Shown piece after piece: positions 25,579 to 32,693 of a stretch of DNA of 64,000 bases; position 1 is the stretch's first letter; the number at the start of each line of letters is the position of its first letter. A program made the translations under genes and the position numbers. Origin of the DNA: Promethearchaeota archaeon (GTDB taxonomy: Archaea > Asgardarchaeota > Lokiarchaeia > Sigyniarchaeales > SOKP01); contig JAHPZE010000008.1 of NCBI GenBank assembly GCA_019058365.1, forward strand, positions 62,001-126,000. Reading direction: 5' to 3'. Under the pieces are notes generated by a model, which saw only the letters and a program-made list of their open reading frames with translations, was not told the origin of the DNA and did not search any database.

Positions 25579-25974
25579 TCAGAAACAATTTTTATTTAAA
25601 TAATTAAGATAATATTTAAATGCTTTTTCAAATGCAATGTCAATAATAATCTCACCTGTAGATTTGGGATCTTCTAACATTCTTTTTAAAATATTTCTCC
25701 CAAAGTAAAATATCTCCTTAATCGCATTTAACCTTATCCCAATTGGCATTTCTGCTATTTTAGCTATAGTTTTATTATTCTTTAGTTGCCAATCTCTTAA
25801 TGCATTCCAAACGATACCTCTAATAGCAGATTTAGGAATTTTTATGATAAGATATAAAAATGTGGATATTTCATCAATAAATTTGGATTGATATACCGTA
25901 CATTCAATATTTTCATAATCTTTTTCAGTATGCTTTAAAGCTTCCATATCAAAATTAATAGTATATGATAAAAT
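25579..25974 (-). CDS. Uncharacterised helical protein (probable AUU start)
   Basis: A 131-residue, mostly helical protein of unknown family. It has no membrane segment, Cys motif or recognised signature. The first canonical start is TTG at 25983, but GAGGT at 25983-25987 overlaps that codon. An ATT at 25974 lies 8 bases downstream of GAGGT, the distance expected for a full Shine-Dalgarno, so I place the start there. The gene is convergent with the PHP gene and divergent from the MFS gene. Confidence 0.5.
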   Translation of the reverse strand: MLSYTINFDMEALKHTEKDYENIECTVYQSKFIDEISTFLYLIIKIPKSAIRGIVWNALRDWQLKNNKTIAKIAEMPIGIRLNAIKEIFYFGRNILKRMLEDPKSTGEIIIDIAFEKAFKYYLNYLNKNCF

Positions 25975-26188
25975 ATTCCTCAACCTCTGTTATACCAATT
26001 AAAATATCAAATAAGTTCTATTTAAACTTTAATTAAAACAAAAATTTATAAGGCGTTATATTAACTGCTCAATTTATTTAAATACAATCTCTATCGATCA
26101 ATCCTTTAAAAAAATCTATATAAAATACTCTTTTTTTTAGTATCAAAAAAAAAAAGATTTTAATATTTTACAGTAGAAAAATATTAAC

Positions 26189-27448
26189 ATGAGAGATAAT
26201 AAAAAAGTAAGCAGAAAGTTTTTCTCCTATTTTAAATATATGATTTTTATCTTAATATTTGTTGAAATACTTGATACGTATACAACAAATAATCTAAATG
26301 TTGTAGTTTCCGAAATATCTGGAGAATTTTTTCCAGATTTATCCTCGAATGCAGCAATCTCAATTTTTCAAATTTTTGTAGCTATAGGAACATTGGGAAT
26401 GTATTTAGTATTTTTAAATCAGTATTTAGCTGATAGAGTAGGAAGAAAATTACTCTTAGTCTTTACTGTCTTTGGAATGGGATTTGCTTCCTTACTAATT
26501 AATTTCTCAACTAACATAATCACGTATACTATTTTTTTGTTTTTATTGTATTTTTTCTTCAATTCAGATATATGGGTAATATATATTAATGAAGAGAGCC
26601 CTTCTGATAAAAGAGCTTTTTATACAAACTTAGTTCTGATTGGAGGAGTTGTGGGGGCGTTATTAATACCGGCATTTCATGATATTATTATAAATTGGAG
26701 AGGTATGACATATTTCTCAATATTATTAGGGATTCCATTAAGCATAATCATCTTCTTTACTTTTAAAGAAACTTCAAAGTATCTAGAAATAAAGGAAGAT
26801 AACTCCTTATTAACACAAAAACCAAAAACGTTTAAAGAAAATATAAAGAAAATCTTTAAATCTTCTCGAAGAAAGGAATTTATCGTAATTCTTATTATAA
26901 GTTTGATAATAGGTCTGAATAATCTCTTCATTTTAGTGGGAGAGGATTTTTTATCTGATAATTTTACTAAGGAAGATGTTGATACAGTTATCTGGGTGAT
27001 GGGAATTGCATCTATAATAGGATATCTTATTACTGGAGTAACTGCTGATAGAATTGGAAGAAGACCCTTATGCTATCTCTATTCTATTCTATTTCCTATC
27101 TCTATTTTTATTATTGTTCTTGGAGTTAATTTTTCGGAAGGTGCTTTAACAATGATTATGATTGGAGCAGGATTAGCAAATTTATCATATTGGGGACTTC
27201 GTGTTTTAATTAGTATTATAGCATTAGAAATTATACCTACTCAATCAAGAGGGACTGGAGTGGGATTAAAAACATTAACAAGTTCAGTTGGTATAACAGT
27301 AGGACTTATATTAAGTAGCATAATTACATTCACTCAAGGATTAGAACTGTCTTTTTTCATCTTTAGTTTATTATTCATTGGTGTCTTTTTCTTAGTTTTA
27401 GTATTTTTAAAGGAAACTAAAGGTGTGAATTTAAGCGATATTGAATAA
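26189..27448 (+). CDS. Major facilitator superfamily transporter
   Basis: A 419-residue membrane protein with about 12 hydrophobic segments in two halves. The conserved loop between helices 2 and 3 reads YLADRVGRKLLL (about 86-97), and its counterpart in the second half reads VTADRIGRRPLCYL (about 283-296). The C-terminal motif FLKETKGVNL is of the sugar-porter kind. Substrate unknown. Its 3' tail is copied twice more downstream (27705-27770 and near 30812-30838), evidence of local duplication. Confidence 0.88.
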   Translation: MRDNKKVSRKFFSYFKYMIFILIFVEILDTYTTNNLNVVVSEISGEFFPDLSSNAAISIFQIFVAIGTLGMYLVFLNQYLADRVGRKLLLVFTVFGMGFASLLINFSTNIITYTIFLFLLYFFFNSDIWVIYINEESPSDKRAFYTNLVLIGGVVGALLIPAFHDIIINWRGMTYFSILLGIPLSIIIFFTFKETSKYLEIKEDNSLLTQKPKTFKENIKKIFKSSRRKEFIVILIISLIIGLNNLFILVGEDFLSDNFTKEDVDTVIWVMGIASIIGYLITGVTADRIGRRPLCYLYSILFPISIFIIVLGVNFSEGALTMIMIGAGLANLSYWGLRVLISIIALEIIPTQSRGTGVGLKTLTSSVGITVGLILSSIITFTQGLELSFFIFSLLFIGVFFLVLVFLKETKGVNLSDIE

Positions 27449-27483
27449 GTATTACAAAAATCTTTTTAAAGTCTATTATTTTT

Positions 27484-27704
27484 ATGTTTTTTAAAGATTT
27501 TGAAGAAAAAATTGATTTAGCTGCTAAATGAATAGCTGAATCAGAACGATTAGTAATTTTTACTGGTGCAAGAATTTCTACTGGGAGCGGATTATCTGAT
27601 TATAGAGGCCCAGATGGCGTTTGGACTAGACAGGATAAAGGACTTTCTCCTCCAAAGAGCCCTCCTTGGGATCAAGTGAAACCTAATCCTAATTATTCAT
27701 TGCA
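27484..27704 (+). pseudogene. Truncated sirtuin (sir2) remnant
   Basis: The stretch is nearly colinear with the 5' end of the intact sirtuin gene at 30874 and keeps the same distance of 3390 bases throughout. It opens with ATG TTT TTT, then reaches an internal TGA at 27529-27531 where the intact gene has TGG. After that it retains recognisable pieces (FTGA, DYRGPDGVWT, DQVKPNPN) with several replaced residues, then stops matching near 27695. About 70 of 255 codons survive. It cannot make a working deacylase. Confidence 0.88.
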
Positions 27705-27770
27705 GTATTTTTCCTAGTTCTCATATTTCTAAAAGAAACTAAAGGTGTAGATTTAAGTAAGATTGAATAG
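27705..27770 (+). pseudogene. Remnant of an MFS transporter 3' end
   Basis: Reading from 27705 gives VFLVLIFLKETKGVDLSKIE then TAG. This closely matches the last 21 residues of the MFS gene ending at 27448 (VFFLVLVFLKETKGVNLSDI). No start or upstream part remains. It sits right at the break of the sirtuin remnant, so it marks a junction produced by duplication and deletion. Confidence 0.8.
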
Positions 27771-27876
27771 TTAATTTATATCTAATAATAAAAATAATTC
27801 TTTTGAAGAAACAAATTTATTTATAATACCATTTCATTAAATTATTTTAGATTTTTAAGTTCAATAATGATAATTA

Positions 27877-28476
27877 ATGTATCGGTTTAAAGTGATATTA
27901 GCTGGAGATAAAAATGTAGGAAAGAGTTCTCTTATTTCTCGCTTTTGTGATAATAATTTTGATGAACGTATAAAAGAAACTATAGGTGTTGCATTTAAAA
28001 GAAAAAAAGTTATTGTAATGGATAACAACAGTGAAGTTGCTTTAGATTTAAATATATGGGATTTTGGAGGAGAGGAAAAATATCGTACATTATTTCCTCC
28101 GTATGCTAATGGTGCAGCTGCAGCATTGATTTTATTTGATACTACAAATGAAAAATCTCTAGATGGTATAGCAAATTGGGTAAAAATTATCGAAGACAAT
28201 TCTATGCCAAATGTGGTAAAATTATTAATTGCCACTAAAATCGATTTAAAGGAAAAAAGAGAAGTATCTATAAAAAAAGCAATGGAATATTGTAATAATT
28301 ATGATTGGTGCAAGGAAATTGTTAAAACTTCATCAAAATCGGGAGAAAATGTTGAAGAAACATTCTTAACCGTTGCTAAGAATTTATTGAAAAGAAATTT
28401 GCAGAAATGTGAAGCTTGTGGGGCATTTTTTAGCATAAAATTGAAATTCTGTACTATTTGCGGCAAAAAAAATTAA
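27877..28476 (+). CDS. Small GTPase (Rab/Ras-like) with C-terminal zinc ribbon
   Basis: A 199-residue protein. The GTPase domain shows G1 GDKNVGKSS (about 10-18), switch-I Thr in KETIGVAF (about 35-42), G3 WDFGGEEKY (about 60-68), G4 ATKIDLK (about 117-123, Thr instead of Asn) and G5 TSSKSGEN (about 148-155). After it, residues about 176-198 contain CEACG and CTICG knuckles, a zinc ribbon where eukaryotic relatives carry a lipidated tail. It might be held to a membrane or partner through the zinc ribbon instead of a prenyl group. It starts at ATG 27877. Confidence 0.92.
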   Translation: MYRFKVILAGDKNVGKSSLISRFCDNNFDERIKETIGVAFKRKKVIVMDNNSEVALDLNIWDFGGEEKYRTLFPPYANGAAAALILFDTTNEKSLDGIANWVKIIEDNSMPNVVKLLIATKIDLKEKREVSIKKAMEYCNNYDWCKEIVKTSSKSGENVEETFLTVAKNLLKRNLQKCEACGAFFSIKLKFCTICGKKN

Positions 28477-28502
28477 ATGGATGTAAGTCCTATTTAAAAA
28501 TT

Positions 28503-29309
28503 TTATAAATCTTCTTCTTCTCTATTATAAAGAGAAGGGGGTATTTTTACTTTTTCTAAGGGTCTAGTTTTAATCCTATCAATAAAAGTTTCTAGTTCCA
28601 TTTTAGCATTAGTTATAGAAGATTCTATTTCCTTATTTACTAATTCTTCTCCAATGAGATAATTTCCATGACCTGGATAAAAACTATCTATTTTAAGAGT
28701 ATTTAATATTTGAAGCGAATTGATATACTCTGAAATTGAACCGGATTCATAAATATTCGTAATTCTTCCTTTAAATAATGTATCTCCTGAAAATAAATAA
28801 TGTTTAAATGGTTCATAAAGACATATACATCCAGATGTATGGCCTGGTGTTTCAATTACTTTTAATATGGTATTTCCTAAATCTATTATATTTCTATCTT
28901 CAAACCAAATGTTTATAGTTAAATTTGTTAAATCTACTCCCCATTTCTTTCCTTTAGTTATCAACTCATCACTATACTGGATTTTTACTGCTGCCCACCT
29001 ATGTGCTGCTGTAATACAGTGAAAGTAGGCGTTTGAACTGATATGATCAAAATGTTCATGTGTATTGATAACAAGATTAATTTCTTCTAATTTTAAACCT
29101 ATTTCTGTAGTAAGTAAATAATTAAAACTATTGAATTTTGTAATAATACCAGTGTCTATAAGTACATTTAATTCATCACCTACTATTAAATAAACATGAC
29201 AACCAGGTCCTGCAGAGTAAAATTGGTAAACATTAGGAGTTAAATGGTTTAATATATATCCTGATTTACCATATAAATCATCTTCTTTGATTAAATGAGG
29301 TTTAAACAT
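28503..29309 (-). CDS. Metallo-beta-lactamase fold hydrolase (glyoxalase II-like)
   Basis: A 268-residue MBL-fold enzyme with all metal motifs: VINTHEHFDHISS (about 80-92; HxHxDH), ETPGHTSGC (about 149-157; His), LFSGDTLFKG (about 168-177; bridging Asp) and YPGHGNYL (about 211-218; His). The two-metal site is complete, so hydrolase activity is expected. Glyoxalase II-type thioesterases fit well, and the neighbouring hydroxyacyl-CoA dehydrogenase hints at CoA-ester chemistry, but this is context only. It converges with the GTPase gene. Confidence 0.9.
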   Translation of the reverse strand: MFKPHLIKEDDLYGKSGYILNHLTPNVYQFYSAGPGCHVYLIVGDELNVLIDTGIITKFNSFNYLLTTEIGLKLEEINLVINTHEHFDHISSNAYFHCITAAHRWAAVKIQYSDELITKGKKWGVDLTNLTINIWFEDRNIIDLGNTILKVIETPGHTSGCICLYEPFKHYLFSGDTLFKGRITNIYESGSISEYINSLQILNTLKIDSFYPGHGNYLIGEELVNKEIESSITNAKMELETFIDRIKTRPLEKVKIPPSLYNREEEDL

Positions 29310-29485
29310 ATTTTTTTAACCTATTAATTGTAGATTTCAATTTATTTCATTTTTTATTTAAATAACTAATGAAAAGAGTTAAAAAAAGTTTAGATAAAAA
29401 TACAATTTTCAATCTACAATTTGTCAACATAATTTTAAATAAAATGTAAAATATTTTCTTTTACTTAAAATTATAATTCCTATAA

Positions 29486-29507
29486 CCCCCTTAATTAAAA
29501 AGGAGGG
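29486..29507 (+). promoter_or_regulatory. Hairpin that can mask a strong ribosome-binding site
   Basis: CCCCCTT (29486-29492) can pair with AAGGAGGG (29500-29507) with one bulged A, leaving a 7-base loop. The right arm contains the strong Shine-Dalgarno AGGAGGG that serves the ATG at 29517. The hairpin could therefore reduce translation until opened. This is inferred from sequence only. Confidence 0.4.
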
Positions 29508-29516
29508 CAAAATAAA

Positions 29517-30719
29517 ATGGTTGATATAAGTGATATTAGAAATATTGCAGTTATTGGAGCAGGTGTACAAGGACATAAAATAGCTCAAGTTGCTTTGATG
29601 GCTGGGTTTGATAAGGTTATTCTTAATAGTAGAACAATGCAATCGATTGAAAGAGCAGTAGATCAGATAATTAATAGTAAATCTGTAGGTTTAAAATTAC
29701 TTGAATCTAAGGGGCTTTTGAAAGAAGATCAAACTACTGAAATCCTAATGAGTAAATTGGTTAAAGAAACTGACTTAAAGAAAGCAGTACAAGATGCAGA
29801 TTTTGTAATTGAAGCTGTACCAGAAATTTTAAAATTAAAACAAGAGATTTTTAAAAAAATGGGAGAATTTTCACCAGATGAAACAATCTTAGTTTCTGAT
29901 ACATCAACAATGAGTATTACAAAAATAGGAGAATCCTCCGGAAGACCCGAGAGAGTAATGGGGATGCATTTTTTTAGCCCAATGGGAAGCACACTAATTG
30001 AGATTACAAGAGGAGCCGAAACATCTGATAAAACTATGGATATCGGATATAATATTGCTAAAAGATTACCTTGTGAAATGGGAGAAAGAATGGTTATTAG
30101 ACTTGAAAAAGAGTCACCTGGATTTGTAGTAAATAGAGTGATAGGTACTGGAGAAGTATATTTCAAATGGGTTATTGAACAAGCTACTAAGCGGGGGATT
30201 CCTTATGAGCAGGTTGATGCTGATGTCATTAAATTGATGCCTATGGGTTGTTGTTTAATGTGTGATATCATGGGTATAGATACAGTCTATAATTCAATGA
30301 AATATTTTGCTTCAACTTTATCATCTGATTTTGCACCTAGTCCTGTTTTTAAAAATTTAATTGAACAAGGGTGTAAAGGAAAGAAATCTGGTAAAGGATT
30401 TTATGACTGGTCCAAAGGTAAACCAATAATAAATAGAAAGAAAAAAGCTGGTCTCATGGATGTTAAAATAGTTGCAGCAATACATTTAAATGAAGGATGC
30501 AAGCTTCTTGAAGAAGGAATTGTAGATAATTATGAAATCATTGACGATGCAGTCTCTGCTGGATATCATATCCCAGGTCCGTTCAAAGTAGGAAAAAGAT
30601 GGTATAAAAGGCTTTCAAAACTATTAGAATCATTCGCTGAAAAAGCTAATTTAGAATATCTTAAACCTTGTGATCTAATGAAATCTGGAGAATTTCGTAA
30701 GATGAGTAGATCCAGCTAA
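29517..30719 (+). CDS. 3-hydroxyacyl-CoA dehydrogenase
   Basis: A 400-residue NAD-dependent enzyme. The Rossmann motif is IGAGVQGHKIAQVALMAGF (about 13-31). The HFFSPMGSTLIEITRGAETS segment (about 151-170) holds the catalytic His, and the C-terminal domain includes GKKSGKGFYDWSKG (about 289-302). Family enzymes oxidise 3-hydroxyacyl-CoA to 3-ketoacyl-CoA in beta-oxidation or run in reverse. It has a strong ribosome-binding site (AAGGAGGG). No thiolase or hydratase is adjacent; 2-hydroxyacyl-CoA-dehydratase-related genes are found about 2 kb to the right. Confidence 0.93.
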   Translation: MVDISDIRNIAVIGAGVQGHKIAQVALMAGFDKVILNSRTMQSIERAVDQIINSKSVGLKLLESKGLLKEDQTTEILMSKLVKETDLKKAVQDADFVIEAVPEILKLKQEIFKKMGEFSPDETILVSDTSTMSITKIGESSGRPERVMGMHFFSPMGSTLIEITRGAETSDKTMDIGYNIAKRLPCEMGERMVIRLEKESPGFVVNRVIGTGEVYFKWVIEQATKRGIPYEQVDADVIKLMPMGCCLMCDIMGIDTVYNSMKYFASTLSSDFAPSPVFKNLIEQGCKGKKSGKGFYDWSKGKPIINRKKKAGLMDVKIVAAIHLNEGCKLLEEGIVDNYEIIDDAVSAGYHIPGPFKVGKRWYKRLSKLLESFAEKANLEYLKPCDLMKSGEFRKMSRSS

Positions 30720-30811
30720 AAAGAATTATTGTTTAATATTTAAAAATGAAAATTAATAATTCAGTATCTGTGTTATTTTATCATAATTCCGCTCTCTTTA
30801 GTAGAGAATAA

Positions 30812-30838
30812 AGTATGAATTTAAGTGATATTGAATAA
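30812..30838 (+). pseudogene. Short remnant of an MFS 3' end upstream of the intact sirtuin
   Basis: Bases 30814-30838 read MNLSDIE and TAA, matching the last seven codons of the MFS transporter gene that ends at 27448. The following 35 bases also match the MFS-to-sirtuin spacer near 27450-27483. It is the left part of a duplicated block whose other copy is 3390 bases upstream. Confidence 0.7.
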
Positions 30839-30873
30839 ATATTATAAAAATCTTTTTAAACTCTATTTTTTTT

Positions 30874-31641
30874 ATGTTTTTTATGAATTTTGAAGAAAAA
30901 ATTGATTTAGCTGCTAAATGGATAGCTGAATCAGAGCGATTGGTGGTCTTTACTGGTGCTGGAATTTCTACTGATAGTGGATTACCAGATTATAGAGGCC
31001 CAGATGGCGTTTGGACTCGTCGTGATAAGGGATTACCACCCCCTAAGTCAAAAGTTGCATGGGATCAAGTGAAACCGAATCCTAATCATCATGCAATTGT
31101 AGAGTTAATGAAAATGGGAAAGCTTAATTATCTAATTTCCCAAAATGTAGATGGATTACATGCTAAATCAGGGATTCCTTTTGATATATTAGCCGAACTT
31201 CATGGGAATCAATTTTTCATGAAATGTTTATCATGTAATAAAAAAATGTTATTCGAAGAAGCTAGTTGGGACAAAGATGTATGGGGTCCAGGATATAGAA
31301 CACATCCAGTTCGAGAAGGTCAGCCAAAATGCCCCTTCTGTGAAGGAAGAATAATTTCGAGTATTGTTAATTTCGGTGATCCATTACCATATGACGAACT
31401 CGAAGAATCGATACAACGATCTCAAAATTCTGATGTGTTTTTTGTAATTGGGTCATCCTTAGTAGTTACACCTGCAGCAAATATGCCAGGGATTGCAAAA
31501 CAAAATGGTGCTAAACTGATTCTTTTAAATAAAGGTGATACTCCTTATGATCACGCAGCAGATATAAGGTTTGATAACTTAATTGAAGAAGTACTCCCAC
31601 CAATAATGGAAAAGGTAAAAGAAATAGTAAATAAAAATTAA
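30874..31641 (+). CDS. Sir2-family NAD-dependent protein deacylase (sirtuin)
   Basis: A 255-residue sirtuin with all key parts: NAD-binding FTGAGISTDSGLPDYRG (about 25-41), SQNVDGLHAKSG (about 92-103), catalytic His in LAELHGNQF (about 109-117), and four zinc cysteines in CLSC and CPFC (about 121-124 and about 154-157). FGDPLP (about 171-176) and GSSLVVTPAANMP (about 196-208) complete the cofactor pocket. It removes acyl groups from lysines of proteins such as chromatin factors or metabolic enzymes. ATG at 30874 is used; ATG at 30883 is also possible. A broken copy lies at 27484. Confidence 0.96.
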   Translation: MFFMNFEEKIDLAAKWIAESERLVVFTGAGISTDSGLPDYRGPDGVWTRRDKGLPPPKSKVAWDQVKPNPNHHAIVELMKMGKLNYLISQNVDGLHAKSGIPFDILAELHGNQFFMKCLSCNKKMLFEEASWDKDVWGPGYRTHPVREGQPKCPFCEGRIISSIVNFGDPLPYDELEESIQRSQNSDVFFVIGSSLVVTPAANMPGIAKQNGAKLILLNKGDTPYDHAADIRFDNLIEEVLPPIMEKVKEIVNKN

Positions 31642-31692
31642 TAATTTATTGCTCTGTTTTATTTTTTTTTATTATATGATGTGATATTTTCA

Positions 31693-31860
31693 ATGAGAAC
31701 AATAGATGAAAGTCAGATAAAAAAGATAAAAGAATTTATTTTTAAAAATGGTAGACTCCTTGAAAGAAAATTATTTTCATCAAATGAATCCAAATGTAAA
31801 GAGTTCGTATGCTTTTTTAAAAGAATATAATGTTGAACTGTTTGACGGGCGGATTAGTTA
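31693..31860 (+). pseudogene. Frameshifted fragment of a toroid-type (prenyltransferase-like) gene
   Basis: ATG at 31693 opens MRTIDESQIKKIKEFIFKNG and RLLERKLF, a start typical of a family whose longer members continue with DGGFG-type toroid repeats. The frame ends at TAA 31828. A shift to the next frame before that gives a second sensible stretch (YFHQMNPNVKSSYAFLKEYN) ending near 31858. The rest of the gene is missing. This looks like a decayed remnant with a frameshift, but the family link rests on the short N-terminal pattern only. Confidence 0.45.
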
Positions 31861-31922
31861 AAGAAATCCTAATATCCAAAGAAGTAAAGAAATCCTAATA
31901 TCCAAAGAAGTAAAGAAATCCT
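31859..31922. repeat. 26-bp tandem repeat, about 2.5 copies
   Basis: The unit (first 20 bases TAAAGAAATCCTAATATCCA, then AAGAAG) starts at 31859 and 31885, and a partial third copy of 12 bases starts at 31911. The copies are identical. It lies between a decayed toroid fragment and the convergent membrane protein gene. No protein is encoded; slippage duplication is the simplest origin. Confidence 0.85.
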
Positions 31923-31936
31923 AAACCTTAATCTAC

Positions 31937-32260
31937 TCATTTCAATACTCCTATCCATTTTAAAAATCTGAAAACAAGAATTCCAATTAGTATAATACAT
32001 ATCAGAATATCTGTAATTGTTAACAAATCGGTGCTTGCTAGTAAAAATATTCCTAATAACCATCCAATGATATAAGAAGTTGCCCAGTGAGGCATTTCTA
32101 GAATAAGAATTATTATGCCAACTATGCTTGATATATCAAAGATCCAAATGAAATCTCTTAAATCTGTACTGGCAAAAATGGATATAATTATTGGAGGTAT
32201 TATTCCCACAACTATTTCCGAGATAGCTGCATCAGCACTTTCATCAAACTTACTAGACAT
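31937..32260 (-). CDS. Four-helix membrane protein, unknown function
   Basis: A 107-residue protein with about four hydrophobic segments: IVVGIIPPIIISIFA (about 16-30), IWIFDISSIVGIIILILEM (about 38-56), ATSYIIGWLLGIFLLA (about 59-74) and ITDILICIILIGILVFRFL (about 82-100). An acidic N-terminus precedes them. I recognise no family. The gene's start at 32260 is 36 bases from the left copy of the 47-bp direct repeat, so its promoter may lie in or near that repeat. Confidence 0.6.
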   Translation of the reverse strand: MSSKFDESADAAISEIVVGIIPPIIISIFASTDLRDFIWIFDISSIVGIIILILEMPHWATSYIIGWLLGIFLLASTDLLTITDILICIILIGILVFRFLKWIGVLK

Positions 32261-32295
32261 GATTATGAAACACTCTTTAAATTTTATAAAACTGG

Positions 32296-32342
32296 GATTT
32301 TGATAATAATATAAGAAATAGAAGATATTAATGTTATTGAAG
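32296..32342. repeat. 47-bp direct repeat, left copy
   Basis: The 47 bases starting GATTTTGATAATAATATAAG recur at 37671-37717 with one mismatch (G here, T there, at the 29th base). The two copies are 5375 bases apart and enclose the whole dehydratase-related module. The bases before and after the copies do not match. It may be an attachment-type site, an insertion duplication or a recombination scar. Confidence 0.9.
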
Positions 32343-32382
32343 TGGAAATGGATTTAAAACTACATAAAAAAGAGAAAAAATC

Positions 32383-32580
32383 ATGAAGCAAAAATTAAAC
32401 ACACTTGATTTAGAATTTTTATTTACATATTATGACGATCTCAGAAGTGATCATTTTGAAGCAAGAACAAAATTTAAGAAATTCATATTATCTCTTAGGA
32501 TCAAACACTTGAAGAAGATCATAGATAAAGCTGTAAGTAAAGGAGAACCTCTTCCTTATTTATTTATAGTTTTTGTTTAA
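32383..32580 (+). CDS. Small basic helical protein, uncertain
   Basis: A 65-residue frame starting with ATG 32383, rich in Lys and Arg and largely helical (LDLEFLFTYYDDLRSDHFEA and a basic FKKFILSLRIKHLKK). No motif, no Cys. It lies inside the region bounded by the 47-bp repeats, upstream of the FAD gene. It could be a real small gene or a chance frame. Confidence 0.35.
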   Translation: MKQKLNTLDLEFLFTYYDDLRSDHFEARTKFKKFILSLRIKHLKKIIDKAVSKGEPLPYLFIVFV

Positions 32581-32693
32581 TTTTTAGATTAGATTTTAAA
32601 ATAAAAAAAAATTTTAACTAAGTCATATTTATATATAAAAATGATTTTCCAGATGCATGAGTTTCGTGCAATAATCCCAACCCTGTGTTTGAC

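Noticed and set aside
31859..31922. CRISPR array
   Set aside because: The copies are directly adjacent without spacers, there are only 2.5 of them and no cas genes are near.
31869..32063. Short minus-strand ORF near the tandem repeat
   Set aside because: It overlaps the membrane protein gene in another frame and its composition comes from the repeat.
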